DNA of 64,000 bases from Breviolum minutum Mf 1.05b.01 (GCA_000507305.1 DF239392.1:124001-188000); one strand, 5' to 3'; positions 44,211 through 55,860 are shown, counted from the first letter of the stretch. Notes: a model not told the origin generated them from the letters alone. Made by a program: numbers and translations.

Positions 44211-44314
44211 ATTTTTGAAGACTAACATGGAACCCAAACATGAAGGTTTGGAAGATGAGTTTCACTGTAAAAAACAGGTGATTTTCAGGTTCCATGTTAA
44301 ATTTCCAGAGTGTA
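44211..44314. mobile_element. Family B MITE, CATGGAACC type
   Basis: AGACTAACATGGAACCCAAA left and TTCAGGTTCCATGTTAAATT right, ending AGAGTGTA. Confidence 0.85.
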
Positions 44315-44653
44315 ATTCTGATGAAGATACTATTCTGTTAGACCTGATAGATTCCGTGATCTGTGAAACCATGGAATAAACCATGATCAACCTATCTAGG
44401 TAATTTACTTTAAAAAGTCCCTTCTCAGACTGAAGGAAATGTTGGACAAATTCCCCCCTGACAAAACCCACTTGAAATGAGGTGTCCTTAGGCTCAACCA
44501 CTTCGCTTGAAAAACTGGCCAGCACTTGTGGTCAGTCCGCTTTTTTCGGATTCGGTTGGCTTTGAAACAGTCCAACTGAGCAAAAGTCACTCATCCTGAT
44601 GGCTGGTTCACTCCCTCCCCCACCCAAAAAAAATGATGTGGGAAAATGAGATT
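44315..44653. other. No supported feature
   Basis: Unique sequence. Confidence 0.5.
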
Positions 44654-44674
44654 ACCCTAAACCCTAAACCCTAT
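44654..44674. repeat. Interstitial telomere-like repeat
   Basis: ACCCTAAACCCTAAACCCTA: two full CCCTAAA units and part of a third. This is the complement of the TTTAGGG telomere repeat known from dinoflagellates and plants. Confidence 0.7.
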
Positions 44675-45252
44675 GATTCGGTTTTAACATCTTCAGTTTA
44701 GGTTTTTTCTTTGAAAAAGTGAGTTTCTCCTAATGATGCTTTGATATGTTTGATCATGTTCACCAACTTTGTGAATCTGTCAATAGTGGAAGGTTTGTTA
44801 CATACCGTGCCATTACAAGGATCAAAATGTTACAGCCCGAATGGAGAAGGATGAAATGTGATCACCAGGATCTCATATACTGTCTTATGTTGAAAAAGGA
44901 TGAGGTCCTGCACAATATGTGGGGAGATGAACAAAGATTGCTCACATTCACATATTCTATTTCCAGTCTCCGACTGTATGAGAAGATAGGCACGAACCCT
45001 GAAGATAACACATGTCAATATTCCAGTGTCATGAAATATACAAATATCCCAATTTGGTGATTTCTGTCATGTTTTCTCAGACAAATCTTCAGGATCCTTG
45101 GCGTATAAATATGCTGACTAATTAAATCCTCTCCCGCAAACAATGATTAAGAATGATATTTGAATCTGATCTCACACCCTGCAGGGAACAAGTTCATATC
45201 CCACCTGGTGAAAATTCAAAATAAACTCAAAAGTGCTGACTTTTGAAAGAAT
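44675..45252 (+). other. Open frame of unknown status (44,746-45,060)
   Basis: A 104-codon plus frame starting ATG at 44,746 has balanced amino-acid use (MLQPEWRRMKCDHQDLIYC is typical) and ends in TGA at 45,060. I recognise no domain. It lies between repeats without visible promoter or splice signals. It may be chance; the opposite strand is open for only about 60 codons. Confidence 0.25.
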
Positions 45253-45381
45253 CGACCGTTGATGCTTCAGAAATCCGTTTTTTTTGTTGACCACCTGGGA
45301 TCTGTAAATATTTTGCAAACAATGAGAAAAAACTACCAACCTCAACTGGTGAGTTTACCGGATTTCAGCCATCAACAGTAT
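45253..45381. mobile_element. Family C MITE, copy 7
   Basis: GACCGTTGATGCTTCAGAAA left and CCGGATTTCAGCCATCAACA right, then GTA. The inner CCACCTGGGATCTGTAAAT matches copy 1. Confidence 0.8.
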
Positions 45382-45420
45382 TATTGCCAATGATGTTAAG
45401 AATATCCCTACCATCATACC

Positions 45421-45500
45421 CATAGGATCCATGTATGGTATATATGTGCCTAAAAATCAACCATTCATGTACGTGAATATACCGTTCGTCCCATGGATCC
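45421..45500. mobile_element. Family D element, copy 10
   Basis: CATAGGATCCATGTATGGTA left and GTTCGTCCCATGGATCC right. The core is shortened. Confidence 0.8.
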
Positions 45501-45705
45501 GTCCTGGGTGAGGGAAACCCGTGGGGCTCATCACTGGGGCTCCTCGCTTGCCCATTCGCAACTCCTGCCTTTGGGCACCGCTGCTACAAAGGAAGACCTC
45601 GACGGATTTCGAAAATGGCGAATAAGTGAGGTCTGGGGTCGGCCCAGCAGGGTATTTACAAAGATGTTTTTTGGAGTTTGTGTAACTTTTCACAACCACA
45701 ATTAA

Positions 45706-45815
45706 TTGATTTGATTTGATTTGATTTGATTTGATTTGATTTGAGTTGAGTTGAGTGGATGGATGGATGGATGGATGGATTGATTCAATTGAATTGAATT
45801 GAATTGATTGATTGC
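45706..45815. repeat. Compound microsatellite
   Basis: (TTGAT)n about 8 units, then TTGAG x3, (GGAT)n about 6 units, then TTGAA and TTGAT units. Three related pentamer or tetramer arrays follow one another. Confidence 0.9.
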
Positions 45816-45927
45816 CTACCTTTGCGGCATTCACAGCATGTTTTTAAAGCAATATTTGGGAAATCCTCCAGGCCATTCACAAAGGGCTGCATGTTAACCA
45901 TCCACAAGGGTTACATTTTTTGTACAA

Positions 45928-46131
45928 CCCATGGGTAATCCATGGGATTGGTACAATTCACCATGAAAATCAACAATATGTTTTGGAGATTTTACCCAAG
46001 GCCCATTTAGGGACTCATTTTAACACCATTTTGAGGGATTTTTAGGGACTCATTTTAAGGGGTATATTCCAGGGGTACCTTCCCAATTTCACTGAATGTT
46101 GGCAAATAGAACATATATACTGATCCAATGG
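45928..46131. mobile_element. Family D element interrupted by another sequence
   Basis: CCCATGGGTAATCCATGGGA and CCATGAAAATCAACAATATG on the left and GGCAAATAGAACATATATAC with GATCCAATGGG on the right are the two D halves. Between them (about 45,981-46,091) lies an unrelated insert in which TTTAGGGACTCATTTTAA occurs twice. Confidence 0.65.
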
Positions 46132-46288
46132 GATATATTGTTATCATGACTTCCTTACGTGTTTCCGGTCACCCAACCAACACAGCAGTTGAGTGTTCAT
46201 CATACTTACACCCCGCAAAAAAAAGAGAAAAACACACAAAAAGGGGATCGTCACTCCGCAATCCGACATGACTCCAACATGTCAATGA

Positions 46289-46382
46289 CTAGTTGGTGGT
46301 TTCAACCCAGCTCAAAAATATGATCGTCAAATTTGATCATTTCCCCAGGTATGAGTAAAATAAAATGACACCACCACCCAGT
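46289..46382 (+). mobile_element. Family A element, copy 14
   Basis: CTAGTTGGTGGTTTCAACCC to GACACCACCACCCAG. The asymmetric marker CAAATTTGATCATTTCCCC is present. Only TGA is shared by both flanks. Confidence 0.85.
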
Positions 46383-46535
46383 GATCCTTTCAACAACCGC
46401 TGGTCGATGAACTTAAAATCCTTACAGTGAACCAAAGGTCTCAGAGGTCACAGGTCCCCACTGGGAAAATCATCGATAGGACATGGTTCAGTGGTTCTTT
46501 CTAGTCCCCGAATCGGCTCGGCTTGTGGGACCCCT

Positions 46536-46620
46536 TCCAAATGGCCGAAACTCATGGCTTATAAATGGGGGGGTTGCTTACTAACTAACCACTTACCAAC
46601 TGGGGTGACTCCTCCCAGCA
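46536..46620. mobile_element. Family G fragment
   Basis: ATGGCTTATAAATGGGGGGG then TTGCTTACTAACTAACC and CAACTGGGGTGACTCCTCCC. This corresponds to the right half of the G copy at 55,583. Confidence 0.65.
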
Positions 46621-48080
46621 TGTAGGTCCAAAATTTCCACGGTAAACGCACTAACATCTTTAGGTCAAGATCCTGATTTAGAGCTGAACTAAACTTCTAT
46701 GACGGCATGGCATCCCTTTCGTACTGTACCTCCAAGCAACAAACTATATCACACCTTCAGAAAACTCATCTTCCCAACCAAAAACCAGTAGAAAAACCAT
46801 GAAACATGACATGTGGAAAATCAATAGTTACTTCACAAAAATCATCTCATCAAGACAAATATCTCTCCCTTCTCATCAAGACCAACAAGTTCACAACCAA
46901 AGTTTCCAAAGTTTCCCACCTCCACACCCCCAACAAAAACTCCAGAAAAAAAAACCTCCAAAAATTTTCTGGGAATCTAAAGAAATGTAAGGTAGAACAT
47001 CACCAAGCGCCTTAAGGGAGCATGAAAACATCCACCAATTGCATGGCCAGCTATTTTCAACCCCCCTGGGCATTTGGGGGGAAACGTGGGTTTGGCCCCT
47101 TTGATTCCCATCTGAAAATCTCCCAGTCTTCCCGCCGGCTGCCTTCTGAGTACCTTCCAAATCACGTAGCACCACATGGGAGCCTAATGTAGGACACGCC
47201 TCCGAGAAACGGATCAAAAATGCCAAGGCTTTGTCAAAAAAAAACTGTGGGGAGTTTACTGTGTCCAAGCAAAAAACCGTTTTTTTGAGGGCTCCTTAAA
47301 AAAAAATCATCCAAAAGTCTAGCAAATTAGCTCAAGAACTGAATGAAAAGAATATGAAGATGAATTTGAGAAGTTTAAAAATGGTCGCTCTTTAACAAGT
47401 AATTGGTTCAATGCAGGATTACTGCAATCTATACACACTTTTGGGTGAAGGTTGTAGTTCTGCCAGCCTTCATTTTGCGCGCCGAAATTGTTAGATCTAA
47501 GTATGGGTGAGTTGTTTCTCGTCGGATGCGTCTAGTGCGAATTGGGTGTATTGGAAATGAGAATCAGATGAACCAGAGATGCTCAAAGCAAGAAAGAAAC
47601 AACAAAAGAAACATGATCCTTTCGATGCGTTTAAATCTTTTTTTGAGTATGAATTAGAAGACTAGATTCAAACACAGAAACAAATTATTAAGAAAAGTGT
47701 AGCACCTTCAGGCCCTGTGCTTTCTGTTCATGATTACCAAACCAATGTGGAATTGTTGCATGTAGTCTTGCCTATCGTGTGACCTTGATGTTGACCAGCT
47801 ATACAATAGCAGTTGTGACTGAAACTCGCATCTTCACATCTAGGTGGCATTTTTGCATTGCATCCATTCAACATCAAGAACAAAACAGGTATCCATATGC
47901 TCTGGTCAAACTTTCAAAATACATCATATTGCATTGGCTAATTGGCTATACTATGTGCCAATGTTGTAGGGATGTACAATGTACATCTGTATTTCAGGTC
48001 ACAGAAACGAAGTGGCCCACGGCCATGTAACAGCTCGGGATCTGCTCGATCCTTGAGCCAAATCAACAAGCTTTGTGGTC
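46621..48080. other. No supported gene
   Basis: Unique DNA. The minus frame at 46,891-47,268 and others have no motif. A short spliced-leader-like match lies on the minus strand at 48,052-48,062 (see findings). Confidence 0.4.
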
Positions 48081-48081
48081 G

Positions 48082-48113
<32 letters not shown>

Positions 48114-48134
48114 GCTGTCGCTGTTGTTGTTGTG
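48081..48134. repeat. (GTT)n microsatellite
   Basis: About 15 GTT units with GCTGTCGCT interruption. It produces poly-Gln, poly-Cys or poly-Thr frames that are not genes. Confidence 0.9.
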
Positions 48135-49009
48135 CATTTTGTTGCCACAAACATTACCAGAACATCAGCCATACTCTGCAAAACAACCATTTTGCTGGCT
48201 CTAATCTGACACTGGAAATTGTGCAAATCAAACAAATCACTCACCATCAAATACACCATTTTGAACCAACTGTTCTCACCGTTGTCACGTTGTCACGTCC
48301 CATCAGGGCGATGGAGGAAGCACCAGCTCCAGAACGGTGGGCCACAGGTTGTGGTGTCAGAAACATACCATCAACTACTAGCCAGTGAAACCCAAACAAA
48401 AATTGGGGGTCTATCATACGTCTGTATATATATACATATATATATATATATTTAGTGGTGCCCAGAGAAATTGTACCTGAAATTGATGCTCAATGATATA
48501 TTTTTTTGCTGGGCGATCAAATACTATCAAAAGCAGTTCAGACTCGCAATTCGGAAAGAATGTTCATAGCGAGCTTTTATGACCAATGTCACCCTCAAAA
48601 CTGTTCACATCATGTCGTGTACTCCATCTACCTGAAACAAGATGCAATTTATTGCAGCGGTGTGGGACAGAATGGACTAAAATGGCAATGTAGTAAAATT
48701 TAGGAAGCTGCCAAAACAATTCTGGCTGTTTGCATGTTACTTGCAGTGTGACACCTATGCTCCAATGTCAAACGTCCTGTTGACCATCGTTCCGAAAACA
48801 ATGCGATGGGGCGGTCGACCCATCATTTCAGAGGGAAGCTTGTTGGCACATGTCTGAGACATCTTTGGTGGAAAAGAATCAGTTTGAAGCTTGTTCGTCA
48901 GATCTTATTTTGGCAAGTCCTCCACTCCTCTCAGATCAATCGACGTCAATTCTGACAAATACCATGTTGTGAATCGAGAAAGACGAGAGAATCCCATCTT
49001 GACTGTATA
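48135..49009. other. No supported gene; one (TA)n tract
   Basis: TA microsatellite at 48,421-48,452. No gene recognised. Confidence 0.45.
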
Positions 49010-49040
49010 TATGTATAAATATAAATATATATATATATTT
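49010..49040. repeat. AT microsatellite
   Basis: TA/AAATA run. Confidence 0.8.
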
Positions 49041-50259
49041 TTATTTATATAAAAACAAAAATAGACGAGGGAAGCATTTCTATGCTGAAGTCCCAAGGTC
49101 GCCTGTTTCATGACCTACTAAGATACGATTCAAAATGTTGATCAAAAATCTTCCAACCAACATCTCCGTCGTGTTGCCAACAGCTCAAGCCCTGTTCCAG
49201 GGCCCCGGGGGAACAAAACCAAGCCATACAATGCTGCCGTTGCCGGTTGTGGGGCAACCGGGAATCACACCGGTTGCCTGTTGTAAACATGTCATGAGAT
49301 GTCAATGTCAATGTGTCGACAAGTCTTGAAATTAAAAAAACGTTTCACTGCGAAGCCTGATAATCATGTCCTACAGTGATGGAATCATGATTGATCATTA
49401 CATCAATCTATTCGCGTAAATGACAACCCCTATGACAAACCTATAAACTATATAAAAGCATCTATGAATACGATAAATGGAACCATTTCTTTAGCAAAGG
49501 TACGACAAACATATATCAGAGTTCTTTTCTCACCTGGCGTGGCCCAAAATATAAATCTTCCTTCGAAAAAAAAAAGGATACAAATGAAACAAACATGTTT
49601 GAAACTGCCCCAGAAACTCACTAAAAGGCCTTATGTGTATGTTACTTGGATTTGTTTAAGATGGTTCAAGAGTTCGAAAAAAAAAAATCTTCTCCCAAGT
49701 GGTGGTGTTTCATGATTTACCATGGTACAATCCGTCAAAAAATCTCCAAAAACAACACAAATCCAAGGTTGGAGGAGTGTGAAATGTTCAAATCCTTGAG
49801 CCCTGAAGGTTTTTAAAGCATTAGCCGTCAAAGGTATGGAAGTGACTTCAGTGAACTCAAGGTGCAAAGCACCTTGAAACCCAAAATTTTCAAAGAAGCG
49901 AAGGGTTTCAAGGGTTTCATGGGGACAATTTAAAGATTACACTCTCTACAAGAACATGCATCAATGTTATGGTGCAGATGTTTTTTGCGGATGATCTGGT
50001 AAAAAAACAGCTTACATATCAAGACCTTTATCGAAACAGATGAAGTGAGTTCATAAGTCTATTCTCATGTCAAGTATACCACCTGGAAAGTAGATGGCGC
50101 AACTCCCAATCAACTCCCATCTATTGGCTCATCATGGCCCCTTACGAATTGGCCCGAGGTTTGGACCCTGGCTCCGGGACCCAGGTGACCCTTCCGGTGC
50201 AGTTCCAGTTCGAGTTTTGCTGTGGCGCAGTACCTATATGCAATGCACATAATATGCAG
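49041..50259. other. No supported feature
   Basis: Unique sequence. Some GC-richer DNA at 49,150-49,290, but the frames there are open on both strands and carry no motif. Confidence 0.45.
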
Positions 50260-50370
50260 TACACCCCCGAAAAAACTAACATGTCCCTTAAAAAGTGACT
50301 ATTTCAATAGGAAAAACACATCTTTCAACCATTTATTTTTGGGGGACAAGGTAGCTTTCCGGGGAGTGCA
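50260..50370. mobile_element. Family B MITE, CATGTCCC type
   Basis: TACACCCCCGAAAAAACTAA left, CATGTCCCTTAAAAAG inner, GGGGGACAAGGTAGCTTTCC and GGGGAGTG right. Confidence 0.8.
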
Positions 50371-50535
50371 TGTTTATCCCAAACCTAAGATTTATCCGAA
50401 ACCTAGCAGCATTTATCTGAAAATTCATGCTTTTAGTTTTAGAGTCTTTTTCAAGTGTAGGGATTCTCTGGTGTCCATGTCAATCAATATTCAGATGCAC
50501 ATATTTAGAGCAGCACCTTTACACATGAAGTCATA

Positions 50536-50640
50536 ATATATACCTGGAACCCAAATGACCTCTATTTTTGAAGGTTAACCCCACAAAACAAGGCCTTTTC
50601 CAACCAAAACAAGGGTCATTTGAGTTCCAGGTGTATATAT
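50536..50640. mobile_element. Family F MITE, copy with (TA)n tail
   Basis: TATATACCTGGAACCCAAAT left and TTTGAGTTCCAGGTGTATAT right; GGTCATTT pairs with AAATGACC. A TA microsatellite continues beyond the right end. Confidence 0.9.
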
Positions 50641-50826
50641 ATATATATATGATATCAATGAATGTTTCCATCTCACAAACAGTATATATATAGGTCCATC
50701 TCTTCACCGACCCGGGCAGTTCTAGTTGTACAGCTTGGCAGTTTCCAAACTTTTGCGGCCTGACTTTCATTGATTCACCTTAGGTCGGGACTTTTGGGCA
50801 ACAACAAGAGGTCGAATCAAATCATT

Positions 50827-50957
50827 CCCATAGGATCCATGGAAAAACGGTATATCTACCTACACTGATCCCATCAAAATCACCCAAATGTATACATTTA
50901 CCATCAAAATCCACCATTCATGTGTAGCTGTATATTGGATACATGCATCTTATGGGA
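50827..50957. mobile_element. Family D element, expanded core
   Basis: CCCATAGGATCCATGGAAAA left and ACATGCATCTTATGGGA right. The core contains two CCATCAAAATC segments, so it seems internally duplicated. Confidence 0.75.
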
Positions 50958-51453
50958 TTGCTATTCCCCTTCCAGCAATCATGAGAAGGCCGATAGTCAA
51001 GGGATAATTAGCCATCATTGTCTTTCAATATTCTTTTAATTATTGTTGCCTTATTTCAAAGGGGGGGGCTCCGCATTGGCATGGGTGGGCCCAATTTTTA
51101 CCATGAAATTTTCCTTTCCAGCAACTTTTTTGTAGGACTGTAAGCACTTCAAAGAAATCTTAAGATACGTTTTTTGCTTTCTGAAGTGGCATGAAATCTG
51201 TCCTAATTCTTGATGATCTGCTACAGGATTTTTTACGCAGATTCAGCTGGTTCACCAGCTGCAGTTTTTGTTGAGATCACAGGAGTCCTGCGTGTTGAGC
51301 CTGTAAGAAATTCCCTATAGATATTCCAAGGACTTCGCCTTTTATTTTGCAACTCTTGCTGCCAGGAAACGCAGCAAAAACAAGTCACAACGATAGTCAC
51401 AACGAAAATTCGCAGAAAAGTTGAAGGAATTCAAAGAACATCCCAATTGATAA
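50958..51453. other. No supported feature
   Basis: Unique sequence. Confidence 0.5.
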
Positions 51454-51551
51454 CTGGTTGGTGGTTTCAATCCATCTGAAAAATATTAGTCAAATTGGAT
51501 CATTTCCCCAGGTAGGGGTGAAAATAAAAAATATTTGAAACCATCACCTAG
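51454..51551 (+). mobile_element. Family A element, reference copy
   Basis: CTGGTTGGTGGTTTCAATCC to TATTTGAAACCATCACCTAG, close to the family consensus throughout. ATAA flanks both ends. Confidence 0.9.
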
Positions 51552-51697
51552 ATAATGACATTCCGAGCACATCCCAGCTGCCTTAGTTGTTGTTTCAAAT
51601 CTAGAAAATGTCTTTGCTACTACTATATAATACAATGTGTGTACATACAGAATAGATGAATAATGACGAATGAATATTATAGATTCACACAATACTA

Positions 51698-51799
51698 CTA
51701 CTTGGTGGTTTCAACTCATTTGAAAAATATGAGTCAAATTGGATCATCTTCCCCAAGTAAAGGTGAACATATATTTAAAAAAAATGAAACCACTACCAA
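51698..51799 (+). mobile_element. Family A element, copy 16
   Basis: CTACTTGGTGGTTTCAACTC to AAATGAAACCACTACC. Right terminus degraded. Confidence 0.8.
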
Positions 51800-51979
51800 A
51801 ACCTTGGAAATCAATATGTGAATACATATTTGACGGGACATACGTATCGTATCAGGGACCTATTTGCAACCTTGAAATTGAAGATAGGTGGTGCCCCCAT
51901 CGAAAACTTGGATTTTTTGCAAGGAAGTTGGTATATAAATGGTTAGTGAATGGGTTATAACCTACTTAACTAAATCATA

Positions 51980-52024
51980 AATGGGGTATATGAGGGATAT
52001 ACCATATAACCCACTGATCCTAAT
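51980..52024. repeat. Direct repeat, left copy, flanking family A
   Basis: AAATGGGGTATATGAGGGAT through AACCCACTGATCCTAAT, ending exactly at the element start. Confidence 0.85.
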
Positions 52025-52122
52025 CTAGTTGGTGGTTTCAACCCATCTGAAAAGAAGTAGTGAAATTAGATCATTTCCCCAAGTAGGGGTGAAAATCAAA
52101 AATATTTGAAACCACAACCTGG
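52025..52122 (+). mobile_element. Family A element between 40-bp direct repeats
   Basis: CTAGTTGGTGGTTTCAACCC to TATTTGAAACCACAACCTGG, full length. The repeat copies touch both ends. Confidence 0.9.
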
Positions 52123-52162
52123 TTAATGGGGTATATTACGGATATAACCCACTGATCCTAAT
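52123..52162. repeat. Direct repeat, right copy, flanking family A
   Basis: TTAATGGGGTATATTACGGA through AACCCACTGATCCTAAT. It matches the left copy apart from a short deletion and a few changes. Confidence 0.85.
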
Positions 52163-53284
52163 CTTTGATCCTAACTTCCAACGGGACACCCAAGAAGGTC
52201 GTAGTGGTTCGGGTTTCCCCACCAGCGGAACTGGTGGCCGTGAAGGGTTGGGCCTGGCCATCTTGGCAACATTTTGCTGTGGGGATAAAAATGATTCTCA
52301 CACCCTTTTCGTATAATATACTATCAAGAAAAGGAAGTGAAAGATATTCTAATGTATGTTTTTCATTTACTAGGTTTTATTTCACTTTTCTCACCAACAA
52401 ATGTAGTAAACTACTGATTTCCGACCAGTTGGCTGAAAGGTACCGTCGTTGTTTTGTTTGAAACAAAGATCCAACCCGGATTGACCTTGGTGATGCTGTG
52501 GCGCTCTTTGACCTCAATCGTTTGAGAACATCATATTTCATCAACAGTAGTGATATCATCATATGATATCGATATGAAATCAACAGCAAATATCAGTTGT
52601 AGTTATATTATTTTTAAGTTATATACAAACAACATCATATGATACACACCAGAGTAGTGTATTCCAAAGCATCCATGCTTTTCAGTGATGTTTTGTCTTT
52701 CTTCTGCACCCTTCATGATTTGACAGTGAACAAAGGTGATTCATCGCCGAACTCGATCCTAATTCTGTTTTTTTTCAGGAGTGCAAATTGAAAACTTCCA
52801 TTTATCCAACTTCATTGGATTCGTTTCATTCTGGGTGTTTTCACAACAGGTTCAAGTGAAAAGCTCAAAGGAAAAGGTCCTGCTTCAAATGACTCTAACA
52901 TTTAATGTCCGGAAACACCCAAGTAAAGAAATCCATCCTCAAATGCTGATGAGAGAAAAAATGTGCCAGTCGACTAGTCCAATTCATTTCAAAAACAATC
53001 ATTATATGTATATGTATGCTGTGTCTTACACCATAGTTCTAATCCCGATATCATGTTGTAACAGCTTGGCAGCATTTCTATCAACAACTTCCGAACTTTT
53101 ATGAAAGGAGGAAAGTTTCGCCAGCCCAAATGGCCTGGGCCCATTTGAGGGTTCTATGGTAGCAACTTGAGACTTGATTTGCCTTTTCGGAAACCCCGGT
53201 TTTCACCCGTCCCTCAAACACCAGCCTGCGCATGCTCGGAGAGATTGGTGATTTGGCACCTGGAAAAGATGCCAATCCCGAAAC
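52163..53284. other. No supported gene
   Basis: Unique DNA. Frames at 52,781-53,104 and 53,099-53,500 carry no recognised domain. Confidence 0.4.
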
Positions 53285-53398
53285 CCATCCATGGGATTCC
53301 TTATTATATATGTACCTACCTATCGTCCTTGAAAAATCTACCATACAAATTTCATCATCCATTTTTTTGCAGGGAAAATAAACCAGTCCCATGGATCC
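53285..53398. mobile_element. Family D element, decayed
   Basis: CCATCCATGGGATTCCTTAT left and ATAAACCAGTCCCATGGATC right. Only the outer arms are well preserved. Confidence 0.65.
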
Positions 53399-53546
53399 GA
53401 TAGAAGTTTCTTTGGTGATAAGAAAAATGTCACCAAAGCCTTCAAGCCTCAAAGTTTGCGGCTTGTACGAAGATGGCAAGCCACTTTCTGAAAACAACAT
53501 GCTATATTTGTTTGATCGGATGTCAAATATGGCAAATGTATAGCCA

Positions 53547-53567
53547 TATATATATATATATATAGTG
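53547..53567. repeat. (TA)n microsatellite
   Basis: About ten TA units. Confidence 0.85.
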
Positions 53568-55036
53568 AATGTTTATGTCATACTAAATGATGGGTGTTCA
53601 AAGTAATTTGGTGTTTCAGTGCTGCCGTTTCTTTGGTGCTTTCCGACAGCTCTCAAAATGTTATGGAAAAAAACATGGAAAAATGGATCGTTCATCGCTT
53701 TTCTCAAGGTTCGCCCAAGAGTTCCGTTCTGTCAACTTTTGGGCCTTTCCGAAACATGATTCACGCGTCAAAACGAAGCCCGGCCCTTGGGTGATGTTAA
53801 GCAGAACTCCCCACCCTTCTTTTAGACGACATAAGCAAGCAATCTTATCATATCTTACTAACTTGAATTCCCTTTAAACAAAAAAAACGTTGGTGAAGCA
53901 CTTTGTCTGCAACTCAGTCATTCCCGGCCAAAACGGCCCTGGTTCGAAAAAACAGAACTCCTATGGCTCGTTATTTTTGCCATGTCGGACCGTTTGTGTT
54001 GTTGGGGAAAATCCAGCTCTCCCTGTGATGAACAAAAATGGCCGCAAGAATTTTGCAAAGCCAAGAAACCAAAAGCTTTGGGACTTCTCACGGACCTCGA
54101 CGGGGAGAGGTTCCAAAAGGTTCATCATGGATTATGGTATATCTTGGGTTTGTTCCCGCCCTTCAAAAAAGGATTCCAGGAAGGCACCAGCATGACATTA
54201 AACATTTTTTAGTGAATCCTAAGCAAACCCTTCATTTGCCATAGTCATATGATTAATGCATTTTTGGCAGTGTTACCATATGGTTTGCATTGAACAAGAA
54301 AGAGCATGTGTCATTTGTTTGATCCAAAAGCAGTGGATGTTGCGTTAACGGCTTGGAATCGTCTACAATTCTGACGCTGCTCCACTATAGCCGGGGTTTC
54401 AATCATTGGTCATTGCTGTTGGAGAAAAGGAAAAAGGGAGAAAGATGAGAAAGAAACAAGGTGGAATTAGGGTGTAGTGCATTGCAGTTCCAGAATGAGG
54501 CACTACTTGAAGTTAGTGTAGATGTCACATCTGCATTCATCTTTGACTTCTTTCTGGCACAAACCTCAACAAGGGCAGAACCATGAGAAATTTATGCAAG
54601 TCTATTGTGTTTGCTAAGTGACAAGTGCCAAAACACAACACAGTCAATACTTATCGGAGATTTCGGAAATGATCTTACCTTTTTAATCAAGATCTTTCTT
54701 GCTGACATGAAGGGAAACGATTCATCTTGAGAGACATGATCTTTGGAAAAACTGCCATTTCGCCCGCTCTTAGCGAGCTTTCAATCAACAAAACATAGAA
54801 TGATCAGAGTATGATCAATCAACAAAACATATAGAATGATCAGAATATGATCAGACATTGTGTTCAGAGATTCTGGATTAGACCACAAATTCTATATATT
54901 TTCAAAAACCAACAATTCCTAAAAGTTCACCGGTCTCTCGGTCTCTAAAGGCATTCATCAGCCTCGCCTTCTTGGATTCGAGGTGAATCATGACGGTCAA
55001 CTATGATCATTCCCGGTGATTTCATTATATACAATA
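53568..55036. other. No supported gene; coding-like patches
   Basis: At 53,594-53,877 and 53,982-54,244 several plus frames are open and moderately GC-rich, but the frames compete and I recognise none. AATGATCAGA(A/G)TATGATCA occurs twice near 54,800 and 54,835 with the preceding CAATCAACAAAACATA, a short direct repeat. Confidence 0.35.
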
Positions 55037-55150
55037 CTGGTTGGTGGTTGGTTCACCAACCCATTTGAAAAATATGCGAACGTCAAAATGGGTTCATCTT
55101 CCCCAAGTTTCGGGGTGAACATAAAAAATCTTTGAGTTGCCACCACCTAG
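55037..55150 (+). mobile_element. Family A element with about 13-bp duplication
   Basis: CTGGTTGGTGGTTGGTTCAC to GAGTTGCCACCACCTAG. Left flank ATTATATACAATA and right flank ATTATGTATATACAATA match with a short indel. Confidence 0.85.
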
Positions 55151-55204
55151 ATTATGTATATACAATACCACTTAGTCCACCGGGGTCACCTGAAACATGT
55201 ACCA

Positions 55205-55299
55205 AAAAAAACACGTGTCCGTGCAATTTGGATCATCTTCCCCAAAAAGAAAATTGGGGTTGAACATAAGAAAATAAGATGTTTCAAACCAGCACCTAA
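55205..55299 (+). mobile_element. Family A copy, left arm lost
   Basis: CAATTTGGATCATCTTCCCC marker, then GGGGTTGAACATAAG and TGTTTCAAACCAGCACCTA. Confidence 0.65.
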
Positions 55300-55509
55300 A
55301 ACCCCAAAATCTTCTCTAAATATTTCTAAAGATCAAAAAATATCAAAAAATCATCCTCGAATTTCTGGGATCAAACAATACATACAGTACACCCCAAAAA
55401 AATATCCCATTTGACGACCCTTCCACACGACGAAGGAAGTCCAAGGTCAACCGAGTCACGCTTGGGAGCCCAGGGCTGAGGTCGCAGCAGCCTGGGCAAC
55501 AACTATGAG

Positions 55510-55778
55510 AGTCGCCTACTTTCCATTGAATCCTGGGGATCCTTATTTCATGGGTGATTAAAATCCCCACATAATCGGGTAGTACTTGGAGGATCATCCC
55601 ATTTAGTAAGTGGTTCATAACCATGGTTAGTAAGTCCCCTAACTGGGGTTGTTCCCTTTACAAACGGCCTAAATGGCTTATAAATGGTGGTTGCTAACTA
55701 TTTACTAACTGGGATGATCCTCCAAGTATGTCATCCCTGGAATATACACTAAACAACCAGGGTTTTTTTCATTGCTCA
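55510..55778. mobile_element. Family E MITE interrupted by family G
   Basis: TTCCATTGAATCCTGGGGAT, CACATAATCGGGTAG on the left; TGTCATCCCTGGAATATACA, AACAACCAGGG and TTTTTTTCATTGCTCA on the right. The E sequence is continuous once 55,585-55,728 is removed. Confidence 0.85.
55583..55728. mobile_element. Family G MITE nested in family E
   Basis: TACTTGGAGGATCATCCCAT left and GGGATGATCCTCCAAGTA right, about 18-bp TIRs. It is inserted at TA with TA duplication, proved by the empty site in the E copy at 1918. Confidence 0.9.
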
Positions 55779-55860
55779 GATGACAATGGAAAAACAACCA
55801 TTTGAAGATGTTCCATTGTCATGTTAGTTTTCCATTGTCATCACCCTGTTCTATCAGGAG

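Noticed and set aside
47938-48150. Poly-Gln protein on the minus strand
   Set aside because: It is the complement of a GTT microsatellite. Flanking residues differ from any known Q-rich protein.
53770-53815. GGGTGATGTTAAGCAGAAC as a 5S rRNA fragment
   Set aside because: Only a few bases agree with the 5S core and the order of conserved blocks is wrong.
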